Shown here one piece after another: positions 17,381 through 27,363 of a stretch of 48,084 nucleotides of DNA. This DNA is from Acidobacteriota bacterium (lineage in GTDB: Bacteria > Actinomycetota > Acidimicrobiia > Acidimicrobiales > Acidimicrobilacustridaceae): positions 1 to 48,084 of the forward strand of contig JAGWYK010000009.1 in assembly GCA_018969405.1 (NCBI GenBank), in the 5' to 3' direction. Position 1 is the stretch's first letter. Each line of letters starts with the position of its first letter. The notes under the pieces were generated by a model. The model was not told where the DNA came from. It saw nothing but the letters and a program-made list of their open reading frames with translations, and ran no database searches. The position numbers and the translations under genes were made by a program.

Positions 17381-18148
17381 ATGCGCCCCCGTCGCCGGAT
17401 CCTCGCTGCGATCGCCACCCTGACCGCCGCCCTCGTCTCGGTCGGGATGCTCGCTGCGGGATGCTCCTCCGGAGGCGACTCGACCTCGATCACGGTGGCC
17501 GCCGCGTCCTCGCTCACCGGCGCCTTCGAAGCGGCGAAGGCCGAGTTCGAGGCCGCCAATCCCGGCACCAGCATCACCCTGTCGTTCGGCAGCTCCTCGG
17601 CGCTGGCCCAACAGATCGACGACGGCGCCCCGATCGACGTCTTCGCCGCCGCCGACAACGACACCATGGCCCGGGTCGGCGATCACATCTGGGGCCGTCC
17701 CGCCACGTTCACCACCAACACCCTCGAGATCATGGTGGCCCGCGGCAATCCGCTCGGCATCACATCGCTGGCCGATCTCGCCCGACCCGGACTGCTCTAC
17801 GTGACCTGTCCCCCCGAGGTGCCGATCGGCAACTACGCCGCGCAGGTGCTGACGCGGGCGTCGGTGACGGTGACACCGAGCAGTCTCGAACCCGACGCGA
17901 AGGGCATCGTCACCAAGATCACCTCCGGTGAGGCCGATGCGGGGATCATCTATGCGACCGACGTGACCGCCGCCGGCGAGCGGGCCAGCGGCGTGGTCAT
18001 CCCGATGAACCAGAACATCCTCGCCAGCTATCCCATCGCCCGGATGAAGCGGGCGCGCACCAACGCCACCGCCGCCGCATGGATCGAGTTCATCAAGGGG
18101 GCCGAGGGTCAGGCGATCCTGACCCGGTACGGGTTCATCGCCCCATGA
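17381..18148 (+). CDS. modA: Molybdate ABC transporter substrate-binding lipoprotein ModA
   Basis: 255 residues. A lipoprotein signal with lipobox LAAGC (Cys28) anchors it outside the membrane, where it captures molybdate or tungstate. The mature protein opens ITVAAASSLTGAFEAA, with the family's SSLT ligand serine region, then FGSSSALAQQIDDGAPIDVFAAAD and SGEADAGIIYATD. There is no usable ribosome site: GGAG lies 17 nt upstream, and the -10 TACCAT ends 6 nt before the ATG, so leaderless translation is likely. First gene of modABC, overlapping modB by ATGA. Confidence 0.93.
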   Translation: MRPRRRILAAIATLTAALVSVGMLAAGCSSGGDSTSITVAAASSLTGAFEAAKAEFEAANPGTSITLSFGSSSALAQQIDDGAPIDVFAAADNDTMARVGDHIWGRPATFTTNTLEIMVARGNPLGITSLADLARPGLLYVTCPPEVPIGNYAAQVLTRASVTVTPSSLEPDAKGIVTKITSGEADAGIIYATDVTAAGERASGVVIPMNQNILASYPIARMKRARTNATAAAWIEFIKGAEGQAILTRYGFIAP

Positions 18149-18981
18149 CCACCGGCGGGCCCCGCTCCACACGACGCGCCACTCCCCCACCCCGTCCGCC
18201 GGTCCCGGTGCTGCTGCTCGCCGGCATCGCCATCGCCTTCTTCGCCCTGCCCTTCCTCGGGCTGCTGTGGCGGGTGCCATGGGGCTCGGCCTGGTCGCTG
18301 CTCACCGACCCCGCATCGCTGACCGCACTGCGTCTGTCGATCGAATGCTCGGTGCTCGCCGCCGTGCTGTCGCTGGTGCTCGGCGTGCCGCTCTCCTGGG
18401 TCCTGGCCCGGCACTCGTTCCCGGGCCGCCGCCTCCTGCGCGCCCTGTGCCTGCTGTCGCTCGTGCTGCCACCGGTGGTGGCCGGCGTGGCGCTGTTCGC
18501 CGCCTTCGGCCGACGCGGCATGCTCGGCGGCCCGCTGTCGGACTGGTTCGGCCTCCACCTGCCCTTCACCACCGCAGGTGTCGTCATGGCCCAGACCTTC
18601 GTGGCCATGCCGTTCCTGGTGCTCACCGTCGAGGCGGCGCTGCGGGGTGTCGACCATCGCCCCGAGGATGCCGCTCGCACGCTCGGCGCCAGCAGCTGGA
18701 CGGTCCTCCGGCGGGTGACCCTGCCGGCGATCCGCCCGGCGCTGATCGCCGGCACCGTGCTCGCCTGGGCACGCGCCCTCGGTGAGTTCGGAGCCACCAT
18801 CACCTTCGCCGGGAACCTGCCGGGCACCACCCAGACCGCGCCGCTCGCCGTCTATCGGGCCCTCGAGACCGATCCCGACCAGGCGCTGGTGCTCTCCGTG
18901 GTCCTGATCACCATCTCCTTCGCCGTGCTGCTCGGTCTGCGCGACCGCTGGCTCGCTCCTCCCTCGGCGGTGGGCCCATGA
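18145..18981 (+). CDS. modB: Molybdate ABC transporter permease ModB
   Basis: 278 residues with about six membrane spans. The EAA loop that contacts the ATPase reads RTLGASSWTVLRRVTLPAI, and ALGEFGATITFAGN is the ModB signature following it. A proline-rich, basic N-terminus of about 20 residues precedes TM1. The start is ATG 18145, overlapping the modA stop by 4 bp; the stop overlaps modC by 4 bp, so the operon is fully coupled. Confidence 0.93.
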   Translation: MTTGGPRSTRRATPPPRPPVPVLLLAGIAIAFFALPFLGLLWRVPWGSAWSLLTDPASLTALRLSIECSVLAAVLSLVLGVPLSWVLARHSFPGRRLLRALCLLSLVLPPVVAGVALFAAFGRRGMLGGPLSDWFGLHLPFTTAGVVMAQTFVAMPFLVLTVEAALRGVDHRPEDAARTLGASSWTVLRRVTLPAIRPALIAGTVLAWARALGEFGATITFAGNLPGTTQTAPLAVYRALETDPDQALVLSVVLITISFAVLLGLRDRWLAPPSAVGP

Positions 18982-19697
18982 GTCTCGACGCCACCGTGCA
19001 GATCGCGGTCGGACCGCTCACCATCGATGTGCGGCTGCGGGTCCCCACCGGATCGATCACGGCGATCCTCGGACCCAACGGCGCCGGCAAGACGACCCTG
19101 CTGCAGGCGCTCGCCGGACTCGTCGTGGTCGACCGCGGTCGGATCACCCTCGGCACGCGGCTGCTCGAGGACACCGACCGCGCCGTACACGTTCCGACGG
19201 AACGACGCGACATCGGCATGGTGTTCCAGGAGCACCGACTGCTGCCCGATCTCTCGGTGCGCGACAACATCGGCTTCGGACTGCGCTGTCGGGGCATGGG
19301 TCGGACCGAGGCCGACCGACGGGCCGAGGAGTGGCTCGACCGCATGGGACTGGCGGGTCTCGGTGATCGCCGACCCCGCGAACTCTCCGGCGGACAGGCG
19401 CAACGGGTCGCCATCGCCCGGGCCCTGACCATCGACCCCGCGCTGGTGCTGCTCGATGAACCACTCGCCGCCCTCGACGCCGAGACCCGTGCGGCGCTGC
19501 GCCACGACCTGCGGGATCACCTGCACAGCACCGACGCCCCCACCGTGCTGGTCACCCATGACATCGTCGACGCCCGGGTCGTGGCCGACACCGTGATGGT
19601 GCTCGAGCAGGGGCGGATCACCCAGCAGGGCACCGTCGAGGATCTGGTGGCCCGACCGGCATCTCCCTACGTGGCCGAACTGGTGCGTTCGCTCTGA
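18978..19697 (+). CDS. modC: Molybdate ABC transporter ATPase ModC (short form)
   Basis: 239-residue ABC ATPase. Walker A GPNGAGKT, Q-loop VFQEHRLLPDL, signature LSGGQAQRVAIARAL, Walker B LVLLDEPLAALD and the switch histidine VTHD are intact. E. coli ModC is about 350 residues because of a C-terminal MOP/TOBE molybdate-sensing domain; this protein stops after the ATPase fold, so transport would lack that regulatory domain. Last gene of modABC. Confidence 0.9.
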   Translation: MSLDATVQIAVGPLTIDVRLRVPTGSITAILGPNGAGKTTLLQALAGLVVVDRGRITLGTRLLEDTDRAVHVPTERRDIGMVFQEHRLLPDLSVRDNIGFGLRCRGMGRTEADRRAEEWLDRMGLAGLGDRRPRELSGGQAQRVAIARALTIDPALVLLDEPLAALDAETRAALRHDLRDHLHSTDAPTVLVTHDIVDARVVADTVMVLEQGRITQQGTVEDLVARPASPYVAELVRSL

Positions 19698-19742
19698 GAG
19701 CTCGGGATCGATGGCGTTTGTGGCCGCGGGGGGCTGAGGCGG

Positions 19743-19748
19743 TAGAGT
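19743..19748 (+). promoter_or_regulatory. -10 element TAGAGT upstream of the SNF2 gene
   Basis: TAGAGT in the gap after modC; predicts transcription from about 19755 and a leader of about 180 nt. Confidence 0.4.
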
Positions 19749-19754
19749 CCTCTG

Positions 19755-19937
19755 CGTCGTGCGGTGCACCACCGCCTCGACACCGATGGGCCGACTGAAC
19801 CGGTCAGCCTGTCGCTCCGGATGGTGGGCCCCCTCCCCCATCGGAGAGTGCAACTGCGGTGGGGGGCCGCTCAGCACCACGTTCGCACCACCGGCCGCAC
19901 CCTGCGCCGGCCGTGGACGTGGTCGACAAGGAATCAC
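19755..19937 (+). promoter_or_regulatory. GC-rich structured leader of the SNF2 helicase gene
   Basis: The 240-bp gap after modC contains several strong stems. GCGGTG pairs with CACCGC around a 3-nt loop (19761-19775). CCGATGGG (from 19783) pairs with CCCATCGG (from 19838). GGCCCCC inside that hairpin could instead pair with GGGGGCC near 19862, giving mutually exclusive folds. The frame is open throughout (an in-frame GTG at 19764), so part of this could be an N-terminal extension, but the encoded residues look non-protein-like. A candidate attenuating leader; no known riboswitch motif was recognised. Confidence 0.35.
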
Positions 19938-22900
19938 GTGTCCACAGACGATGCACCCATCGAGGAACCGACCGAGGACGTCGCCGTGTCGCGCCTCATC
20001 GATGTGAACGGACCGCGCTTCGAGACCATGGTCGAGGCGGCGGCCTGGGGCGAGGCGGGTCCCGAGGACCTCGCGGTCCTCGCCGCCCACGAGGAGGCCT
20101 GGCGACGAGTGCTCATCGCCCGCCTCTATGAGACCGATGAGTCGCTCGAGCGCGTGCGGGCCCTGCGACGACCCGACGATCAGCAGATCATCACCGACCT
20201 CGAACATGAACAGCGGATGCTCGAAGTGGCGCTCGACCGGCTGCTCGGCATCGAACCCGAACCGGGTGAGCTCCCCCCCGGTGTCAACCTGCTGCAGCTC
20301 TCGTGGGTCACGGGGCGCATCGTCGCCTGGCTGGGTGGACCCGATGCCCCTCCGGCCACCGTCGAGCAGCTGCGCGCCGCCCTCGAGTCCACCGACGCCC
20401 CGGACATGTGGGCCGGTCGGGCTCCGGTCCTGCTGCCCAGCGGCGACAAGGCGGTGGCCCTCGAGGCCAACACCGCCGATGTGCTCGGCTGGCTGCTGTC
20501 GCTCTCGGCCGATCCCCCCGAGGAACCCATCGGCCCCAGTGCGCGCTGGCTCTCGGTCGTCGCCGCCTTCGCAGTGTCGCTGGTGGCCCGCGGCGCCATG
20601 GTCCCCACCGTCCGGCGCTCCCGGTCGGGGCGCCGCAGCAACTCGAACCGCACCGCCTTCGCCGTCACCTGGTCGCCAGCACTGGTCGACGCCGAGCATC
20701 TCCGGCGGATCGCCGATGCCATGCCCGGCGCGGTCGCGGCGCTCTCACCGTCGGTCGACGGCGCCACCATGTCGCGTTCGGTGCTCGGTGAGGTCGTCGA
20801 CGTGATCTGTCACGACGCGGCCCGACGCGTCGATGTGCCGGCCGCTCCCGATGATCCCCGCTCGATCACCGACGCCGCCGAGACCTTCCTCGCCCGACTC
20901 GACGGCACACCGTTCGACATCGCTCCGGCCCTGGCCGGAGAACTCACCAACGCCCTCGAACGCTGGTCGACCCCGGTCACCTCCAAGACCTACCGCCCGC
21001 TGATCGTGCAGCTCGATCCTCCCGACTCCGGCGACGCCTGGCATCTCGCCGTGTTCGCCCCCGGCAAGGGCCAGCAGCTCGTCCCCATCGAGGTGGCGCT
21101 GGTCAACGCCGGCAACCAGCGACGCGAGGTCGAGGGCAACCTGCTGCGACTCGAACGGCTCTTCCCGGCGCTGCAGCGTCCCGGCAGTCTGCGCCGCGGC
21201 GAGGTCGTGCTGAGTCAGGTCGAGGCCTGGGAACTCATGACCGAGGTCGGTCCTGCGCTCGCCGATGCCGGCTTCGATGTGCGCGTCCCCGCGCTCTCGC
21301 GGCGTCGACCGACCCCCTCGCTGCGGCTGTGGGCCGAGAGCACCGGTGAGACCAGTGTGGGTGCCCATCAGCTGGCCAACGTGAGCTGGACCGCGGTGTT
21401 CGACGACATCGAGCTCACTGCTGCCGACATCGCCCGACTGGCCAAGGAGGCCCGACCGCTGGTGCGCTCCGGTGGCCGCTGGGTGGCACTCGATCATGCC
21501 GATCTCGCCGCCGCCGCGGAGGCGCTGGCCGAACGGGCCCGGAAGCCGCAGATGACCGGTGCCGAGATGCTGCGGCAGGCCCTCGGGCTCGACGGCACCG
21601 CCCTCGCCGGCGGCATCGCCATCGAGGGCTCGGGCTGGGCCGCCGATCTGCTGGCCAAGGCCTCCACCGCCTCGCTGGCTCCGGCCCAGAACCCGAAGGG
21701 CTTCAACGGGGAACTGCGCAGCTACCAGGCCGAGGCTCTGGCCTGGCTGCAGTTCCTCGACACCACCGGCCTCGGGGGCTGTCTCGCGCTCGACATGGGC
21801 CTCGGCAAGACCCCCACGATCCTCGCCCATCTGGTCAGCGGTGCCGATTCGGGACAGCCGGCTCTGGTCATCGCCCCGCCCGCCGTGGTGGGCAACTGGG
21901 CGGCCGAGGCGGCCCGATTCACCCCGCGTCTCAAGGTCGTGGTCCACCACGGTGCCTCACGGGCCGACGCCGTCGAACTGCCGCGTCTGGCCGAACGCAA
22001 CGACGTCATCATCACCACCTACTCCACCGCGGTGCGCGACATCGAGGCGCTCGAACGCATCCACTGGGGTCGCGTCGTGCTCGACGAGGCGCAGGCCATC
22101 AAGAATCCGGCCAACGACACGGCCCAGCAGCTGCGCCGACTCGATGCCACCACCCGACTCGCCCTCACCGGCACGCCGATCGAGAACGGCCTCGGAGATC
22201 TCTGGGCCATCCTCGATTTCACCAACCCCGGTCTCGTGGGTCCGCGTCCGCAGTTCATCTCGCAGCTGTCGGGCACCGGCGAGGGCACCCGTGATCAGGG
22301 CGAACGGGCCCTGCGGGCGCTGAACGGCATCCTGGTGTTCCGCCGCACCAAGAGCGAGCCGGCCATCGCCGCCGAGCTCCCCGATCGCATCGACGAGCTC
22401 GACCGCTGTTCGATGACCCCCGAGCAGATCGGCCTCTACCAGGCCGTGCTCGACAGCCTCGTGACCGGGGTGGGCAACGAGGCGGGCACCGACACCCGCA
22501 ACGGCGCCGTGCTGGCCGCCATCACCGCCCTCAAGCAGATCTGCAACCACCCGGTCGCCTACCGCAACGACGACGGCCCTCTCGCAGGTCGCTCCGGCAA
22601 GCTGGCCCGCCTCGAGGAGATCCTCGAGCAGGTCTACGCCTCCGGTGAACGGGCGCTGGTGTTCACCCACTTCGCCGAATGGGGTCAGAAGCTGGCCGGG
22701 CATCTCAGCGGTCGCTTCGGCATCGAGGTGGGCTGCTACCACGGTGGGCTCTCCCGCGGCGCCCGCGATGCACTGGTCACCGACTTCCAGGCCCTCGACG
22801 GTCCCGGCGCGCTGGTGCTCTCGCTCAAGGCCGGCGGCACCGGACTCAATCTCACCAACGCCAACCACGTGATCCTCTACGACCGCTGGTGGAACCCGGC

Positions 22901-23165
22901 GGTCGAGGACCAGGCCCGCGACCGGGCGTGGCGGATCGGTCAGAACAAGACCGTCATCGCCCATCGCCTCGTCTGCCCCGGCACCGTCGACGAACGGGTC
23001 GAGGAGGTCGTGGCCGGCAAGCGGCACATCGCCGATCTCATCCTCCCCAAGTCGAGCTCGCTGGGCGATCTCGATCCGTCGCAGCTGCAGGCGGCGCTCG
23101 GGCTGCGCACCGATGCCCTCATCACCGAACAGGACGAGGAACTCCTCGAGGAGAGCCTGGCATGA
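19938..23165 (+). CDS. SNF2-family DEAD/H-box helicase/translocase
   Basis: 1075 residues from GTG 19938, which follows AAGGA by 5 nt. The C-terminal half is a complete SWI2/SNF2 motor: Walker A DMGLGKT near 620, DEAQ near 716 with AIKNP, ALTGTPIENGLGDLW, FRRTKSEPAIAAELP, VFTHFAEWGQKLAGHL, SLKAGGTGLNLTNANHVI and the arginine-finger motif DRAWRIGQ near 999. The first 550 residues are a divergent domain like the SNF2-associated region of mycobacterial HelZ-type proteins. No nuclease domain or zinc-binding SWIM motif is visible. Probably a DNA translocase in repair or chromosome handling. Coupled by ATGA to a small protein. Confidence 0.88.
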   Translation: MSTDDAPIEEPTEDVAVSRLIDVNGPRFETMVEAAAWGEAGPEDLAVLAAHEEAWRRVLIARLYETDESLERVRALRRPDDQQIITDLEHEQRMLEVALDRLLGIEPEPGELPPGVNLLQLSWVTGRIVAWLGGPDAPPATVEQLRAALESTDAPDMWAGRAPVLLPSGDKAVALEANTADVLGWLLSLSADPPEEPIGPSARWLSVVAAFAVSLVARGAMVPTVRRSRSGRRSNSNRTAFAVTWSPALVDAEHLRRIADAMPGAVAALSPSVDGATMSRSVLGEVVDVICHDAARRVDVPAAPDDPRSITDAAETFLARLDGTPFDIAPALAGELTNALERWSTPVTSKTYRPLIVQLDPPDSGDAWHLAVFAPGKGQQLVPIEVALVNAGNQRREVEGNLLRLERLFPALQRPGSLRRGEVVLSQVEAWELMTEVGPALADAGFDVRVPALSRRRPTPSLRLWAESTGETSVGAHQLANVSWTAVFDDIELTAADIARLAKEARPLVRSGGRWVALDHADLAAAAEALAERARKPQMTGAEMLRQALGLDGTALAGGIAIEGSGWAADLLAKASTASLAPAQNPKGFNGELRSYQAEALAWLQFLDTTGLGGCLALDMGLGKTPTILAHLVSGADSGQPALVIAPPAVVGNWAAEAARFTPRLKVVVHHGASRADAVELPRLAERNDVIITTYSTAVRDIEALERIHWGRVVLDEAQAIKNPANDTAQQLRRLDATTRLALTGTPIENGLGDLWAILDFTNPGLVGPRPQFISQLSGTGEGTRDQGERALRALNGILVFRRTKSEPAIAAELPDRIDELDRCSMTPEQIGLYQAVLDSLVTGVGNEAGTDTRNGAVLAAITALKQICNHPVAYRNDDGPLAGRSGKLARLEEILEQVYASGERALVFTHFAEWGQKLAGHLSGRFGIEVGCYHGGLSRGARDALVTDFQALDGPGALVLSLKAGGTGLNLTNANHVILYDRWWNPAVEDQARDRAWRIGQNKTVIAHRLVCPGTVDERVEEVVAGKRHIADLILPKSSSLGDLDPSQLQAALGLRTDALITEQDEELLEESLA

Positions 23166-23443
23166 GCCGTTCACGACGCCGTCCGGCGAACACCACCAAG
23201 AAGGCCGCCGCCGATCGCGCCGCCAGTCGCCGCTTCTGGAGCGGCGAGGCCGTCGACGACCCGGCGCTGGTGCACATGACCGATGATCCCTCGGCCATGG
23301 TGGTCTCCCTGGGCGATCCGCCCCTGCGCGGCCGAGAGCGGGCGGCACAGGCCACCTTCGTGCTCGTGTACCGACGGGCCGCCCAACTCGCTCTGCTGGC
23401 CGCCACCGCCGCCGGCCTCGATGATGATTCCCAGCCGACCTGA
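23162..23443 (+). CDS. Small hypothetical protein coupled to the SNF2 helicase
   Basis: 93 residues. It has a basic N-terminus (SRSRRRPANTTKKAAADRAAS), an acidic middle and a C-terminal helix rich in Ala/Leu. FWSGEA and DDPSAMVVSLGDPPL are the only distinctive stretches. Its ATG overlaps the helicase stop by 4 bp, which makes co-translation very likely, so it may be a helicase accessory or DNA-binding partner. No family recognised. Confidence 0.7.
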   Translation: MSRSRRRPANTTKKAAADRAASRRFWSGEAVDDPALVHMTDDPSAMVVSLGDPPLRGRERAAQATFVLVYRRAAQLALLAATAAGLDDDSQPT

Positions 23444-23459
23444 GCCCGGCGTCGCCTAA

Positions 23460-24911
<1,452 letters not shown>

Positions 24912-24915
24912 ACCG

Positions 24916-24934
24916 CTGACGGCTCCGCCGTCGG
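24916..24934 (+). terminator. Terminator after guaB1
   Basis: Arms CTGACGGC and GCCGTCGG (one G-U pair) around TCC, starting 5 nt after the stop and followed by TCTCCTG. Confidence 0.5.
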
Positions 24935-25222
24935 TCTCCTGCGTGTCGATCCCCGTGCGGCCGATCGCCGCGCCACGGAACCGATGTGCGCTCTGTCACT
25001 GTGACGATCGACCGCACCCCACGCGTGGAAACGGCCCCATCGTCTCCGTATCTTTCACCTCATCGGTTCCGGGTTCCCCCCACCCGTCCGAGCGATCAGA
25101 ACCCTCGAGAAACCCCCCATCTCGAAGGCCCTGCGACTCCCCCGCCTCCCCCCGGCCGGGGGAGTCGTCGCGTCCGGCACCATGGTCCGGGCCCCGCCCG
25201 ACCGGCGGACCGGATCCGAGGT
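24935..25222. other. Intergenic stretch without a gene
   Basis: About 290 bp between the guaB1 terminator and the dienelactone hydrolase stop. It holds a short palindrome GTCAC-T-GTGAC (24995-25005), arms TCGAGA/TCTCGA (25105-25125) and the hairpin at 25135. No tRNA-like fold, no ORF with coding character and no known RNA motif was seen. Confidence 0.5.
25135..25166. terminator. Strong hairpin between convergent genes
   Basis: Perfect 9-bp arms GACTCCCCC and GGGGGAGTC. It sits between the ends of guaB1 and the minus-strand dienelactone hydrolase gene and could stop transcription from either side. Confidence 0.5.
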
Positions 25223-25945
25223 TCAGCTCCGCAGGTGTGTCTCGAGGAAAGCCACGGTGCGGGCCCAGGCATCCGCCGAGGACGGTGGATGGAACGAGGG
25301 CCGCTCATCGCAGTGGAACCCATGGTCGGCATCCGCGTAGCGGACCACCTCGGTGTCCACCGGGCAGGCTGCGGCCAGGGCGCGCAGCTGCTCCACCTCG
25401 TCGACGGGGATGTGCGCGTCGAGATCGCCGTAGAGACCCAACCACGGCGTGCGCAGACGAGCGCCGTAGTGCAGGCCGCTCTCGAGTCCGAAGCGCCCCT
25501 CGGCGATGCCGCCGCCGTAGAAGGTGACCGCAGCCCCCAGCTCGAGCCGGGCGGCGGTGGCGAGGGTGACGCTGCCCCCCATGCAGAAGCCGATGATGCC
25601 CTGCGCCGAGGGCGCCACTCCGAGACGGGTCAGCTCCGCCAGCGCGGCGTCGATGTCCATCGTGATGGTGTCGGGGGTGAGCGCCATGATCACCGGTGCC
25701 AGCCGCTCGTAGTCGGTGTAGCCGAACACCTGCTCCTCGCTGCGATGGAACAGCGCCGGAGCCACCGCCACGAATCCGGCGGCGGCCAGGGCGTCGGCCA
25801 CCCGGTGGATGTGACCGGTCAGGCCGAAGGCCTCCTGCACGACGACCACACCACCGCGCGGCGTCCCGGCGGGGTGGGACACGTAGGTGGTCATGGGTCC
25901 ATCGGCGGTGTCGAGCATGATCGTCCGGCTGGGGGTCTCGGTCAT
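25223..25945 (-). CDS. Dienelactone hydrolase family protein
   Basis: 240-residue alpha/beta hydrolase. The nucleophile elbow GFCMGG supplies a Cys, GDLDAHIP the Asp and DHGFHCDERPSFH the His, the Cys-Asp-His triad of dienelactone hydrolases. Such enzymes open lactones in chloro-aromatic breakdown, but many homologues have other ester substrates. CAGACT ends 6 nt before ATG 25945, close to the leaderless pattern seen elsewhere in the window. Confidence 0.88.
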   Translation of the reverse strand: MTETPSRTIMLDTADGPMTTYVSHPAGTPRGGVVVVQEAFGLTGHIHRVADALAAAGFVAVAPALFHRSEEQVFGYTDYERLAPVIMALTPDTITMDIDAALAELTRLGVAPSAQGIIGFCMGGSVTLATAARLELGAAVTFYGGGIAEGRFGLESGLHYGARLRTPWLGLYGDLDAHIPVDEVEQLRALAAACPVDTEVVRYADADHGFHCDERPSFHPPSSADAWARTVAFLETHLRS

Positions 25946-25984
25946 GGGAGGAGTCTGCCCCTCAGCCGGCTGCGCCGCACAGCC

Positions 25985-26809
25985 TCAGCCGACGGTGACC
26001 GAGGTGAGATCCGGCCCGATCACGATCTCCCCGGAGAAGTGGGCGGCGGCCAGCGCCCGCCACTCCTCCTCGTTCCCGGTCGGAAGGCTGGGGATGTAGT
26101 GGGTGAGCACCAGCGTGGACACCCCGGCGCGCGCCGCCACCTGGGCGGCCTGCTCGACGGTGGAGTGGTAGTCGAGGATGTCGGTGAAGCGCTGCACGGG
26201 AACGGTGCGCACGATGTCCTCGCGCAGCACGGTCTGCACATAGGCGTGGGCACCGGCACACAGCTCCTCGAGCGTGTCACAGGGGACACCATCGCCGCCC
26301 AGCACCACTGAGACACCGTCGTGCTCGAGACGGAAGGCCACGGTGGGTTCGACGGGTCGATGATCGGTGGCGGCCACCCGCACCGTGAGATCGCCGACGA
26401 CGAACTCGTCACCGTGCTGCACCTCCACCACCGTCACCGAGGGAGGTTCGACGAGGTCGTCATGGTGGGCGATCCGATAGCTGATGTCGGGAGCGAGCAT
26501 GGCCAGCACACCATCGACCACCTCGGCGGTGCGCGGCGGTCCGTAGATGGTGAGCGGGTTCGGCAGCGGACTCATCACCCAGCGCATCGTGATGACGTCG
26601 TTGAGGTCGGTGATGTGATCGCTGTGGAGGTGGGTGAGCAGCACCGCACTCAGCATGGGCGGGAACACCCCGGCGGCGGTGAGCCGCATGAGCACACCAC
26701 GACCGCAGTCGGCCAGGACGGCCGAGGAGCCCGCCCGGACGAGCGTGGATGAACCGGCCCGATCGGGATCGGGGATCGGGGTACCGGTGCCGAGCAGGGT
26801 GATCTCCAC
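25985..26809 (-). CDS. MBL-fold metallohydrolase, RNase Z/AtsA-like
   Basis: 274 residues from GTG 26809, which follows AAGGAG by 6 nt. The N-terminus [20 protein letters not shown] and the zinc motif THLHSDH are typical of the RNase Z/arylsulfatase branch of beta-lactamase-fold hydrolases; [11 protein letters not shown] and DYHSTVEQA supply further ligand regions, and LTHYIPS is another. No long exosite arm of RNase Z is visible, so a small-molecule hydrolase is likelier. Divergent from the split-barrel gene at 26917 across a 21-bp palindrome. Confidence 0.82.
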   Translation of the reverse strand: MEITLLGTGTPIPDPDRAGSSTLVRAGSSAVLADCGRGVLMRLTAAGVFPPMLSAVLLTHLHSDHITDLNDVITMRWVMSPLPNPLTIYGPPRTAEVVDGVLAMLAPDISYRIAHHDDLVEPPSVTVVEVQHGDEFVVGDLTVRVAATDHRPVEPTVAFRLEHDGVSVVLGGDGVPCDTLEELCAGAHAYVQTVLREDIVRTVPVQRFTDILDYHSTVEQAAQVAARAGVSTLVLTHYIPSLPTGNEEEWRALAAAHFSGEIVIGPDLTSVTVG

Positions 26810-26842
26810 GGTGGCTCCTTCGTCGTCGGCGGCAGGGCCGAA

Positions 26843-26863
26843 AGTGTCAGTGGTACTGACACT
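26843..26863. promoter_or_regulatory. 21-bp perfect palindrome, probable operator
   Basis: Arms AGTGTCAGT and ACTGACACT (9 bp, perfect) around GGT. It sits centrally between divergent starts at 26809 and 26917. The symmetry and size fit a TetR- or GntR-type dimer site; no such regulator is adjacent. Confidence 0.6.
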
Positions 26864-26904
26864 ACTGCAGCAGCGTGGCGCCGGGCCGACCACCGGGGAG
26901 GACC

Positions 26905-26910
26905 TACGCT
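26905..26910 (+). promoter_or_regulatory. -10 element TACGCT
   Basis: TACGCT, 6 nt before the ATG at 26917; leaderless pattern. Confidence 0.45.
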
Positions 26911-26916
26911 CCGGCC

Positions 26917-27324
26917 ATGTCCACCCATCCCCTCGCCGAGGCGAAATACGTCTCGTTCACCACCTTCCGCCGCAACGGCGATCCGGTGGCGGTGGCGGTG
27001 TGGTTCGCCGAGCTCCCCGACGGCAGCTTCGGCTTCACCACCGGCGGTGACTCCTGGAAGGTGAAGCGTCTCCGCAACGACCCGAGGGTGCGGGTGCAGC
27101 GCAGTGATGTGCGCGGTCGGGTGCAGCCCGGTGCTGTGGTCCACGAGGGGACCGCCGCGGTCATCGACGGATCCGACCCGAGGTTCCGCGAGATCGAACG
27201 GGCGATCGCTGCGAAGTACGGGTTCATGTACCGGATGGTGCAGCTCAGCGGCTGGGTGCAGGGTCTGGTCCGACGCAGCAGCGCCGGCGATGCCGCCATC
27301 CGTGTCTCCCTGCCGCGCGACTGA
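26917..27324 (+). CDS. PPOX-class F420-dependent split-barrel protein
   Basis: 135 residues. The split-barrel flavin/F420-binding fold shows [38 protein letters not shown] and the following basic strand, the pattern of Rv1155-like F420-dependent reductases. These use reduced F420 to reduce enones, biliverdin or similar substrates. ATG 26917 fits the family; the upstream open frame to 26875 covers promoter DNA. Divergent from an MBL hydrolase. Confidence 0.82.
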   Translation: MSTHPLAEAKYVSFTTFRRNGDPVAVAVWFAELPDGSFGFTTGGDSWKVKRLRNDPRVRVQRSDVRGRVQPGAVVHEGTAAVIDGSDPRFREIERAIAAKYGFMYRMVQLSGWVQGLVRRSSAGDAAIRVSLPRD

Positions 27325-27351
27325 TCATCAGACCGTCGCCGCGCCCACCAC

Positions 27352-27357
27352 TAGATT
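27352..27357 (+). promoter_or_regulatory. -10 element TAGATT
   Basis: TAGATT, 6 nt before the ATG at 27364; leaderless pattern. Confidence 0.45.
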
Positions 27358-27363
27358 CGATCC

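Noticed and set aside
24935-25222. tRNA or other RNA gene
   Set aside because: No T-loop-like GTTCGA motif with matching acceptor arms; only short palindromes and a terminator.
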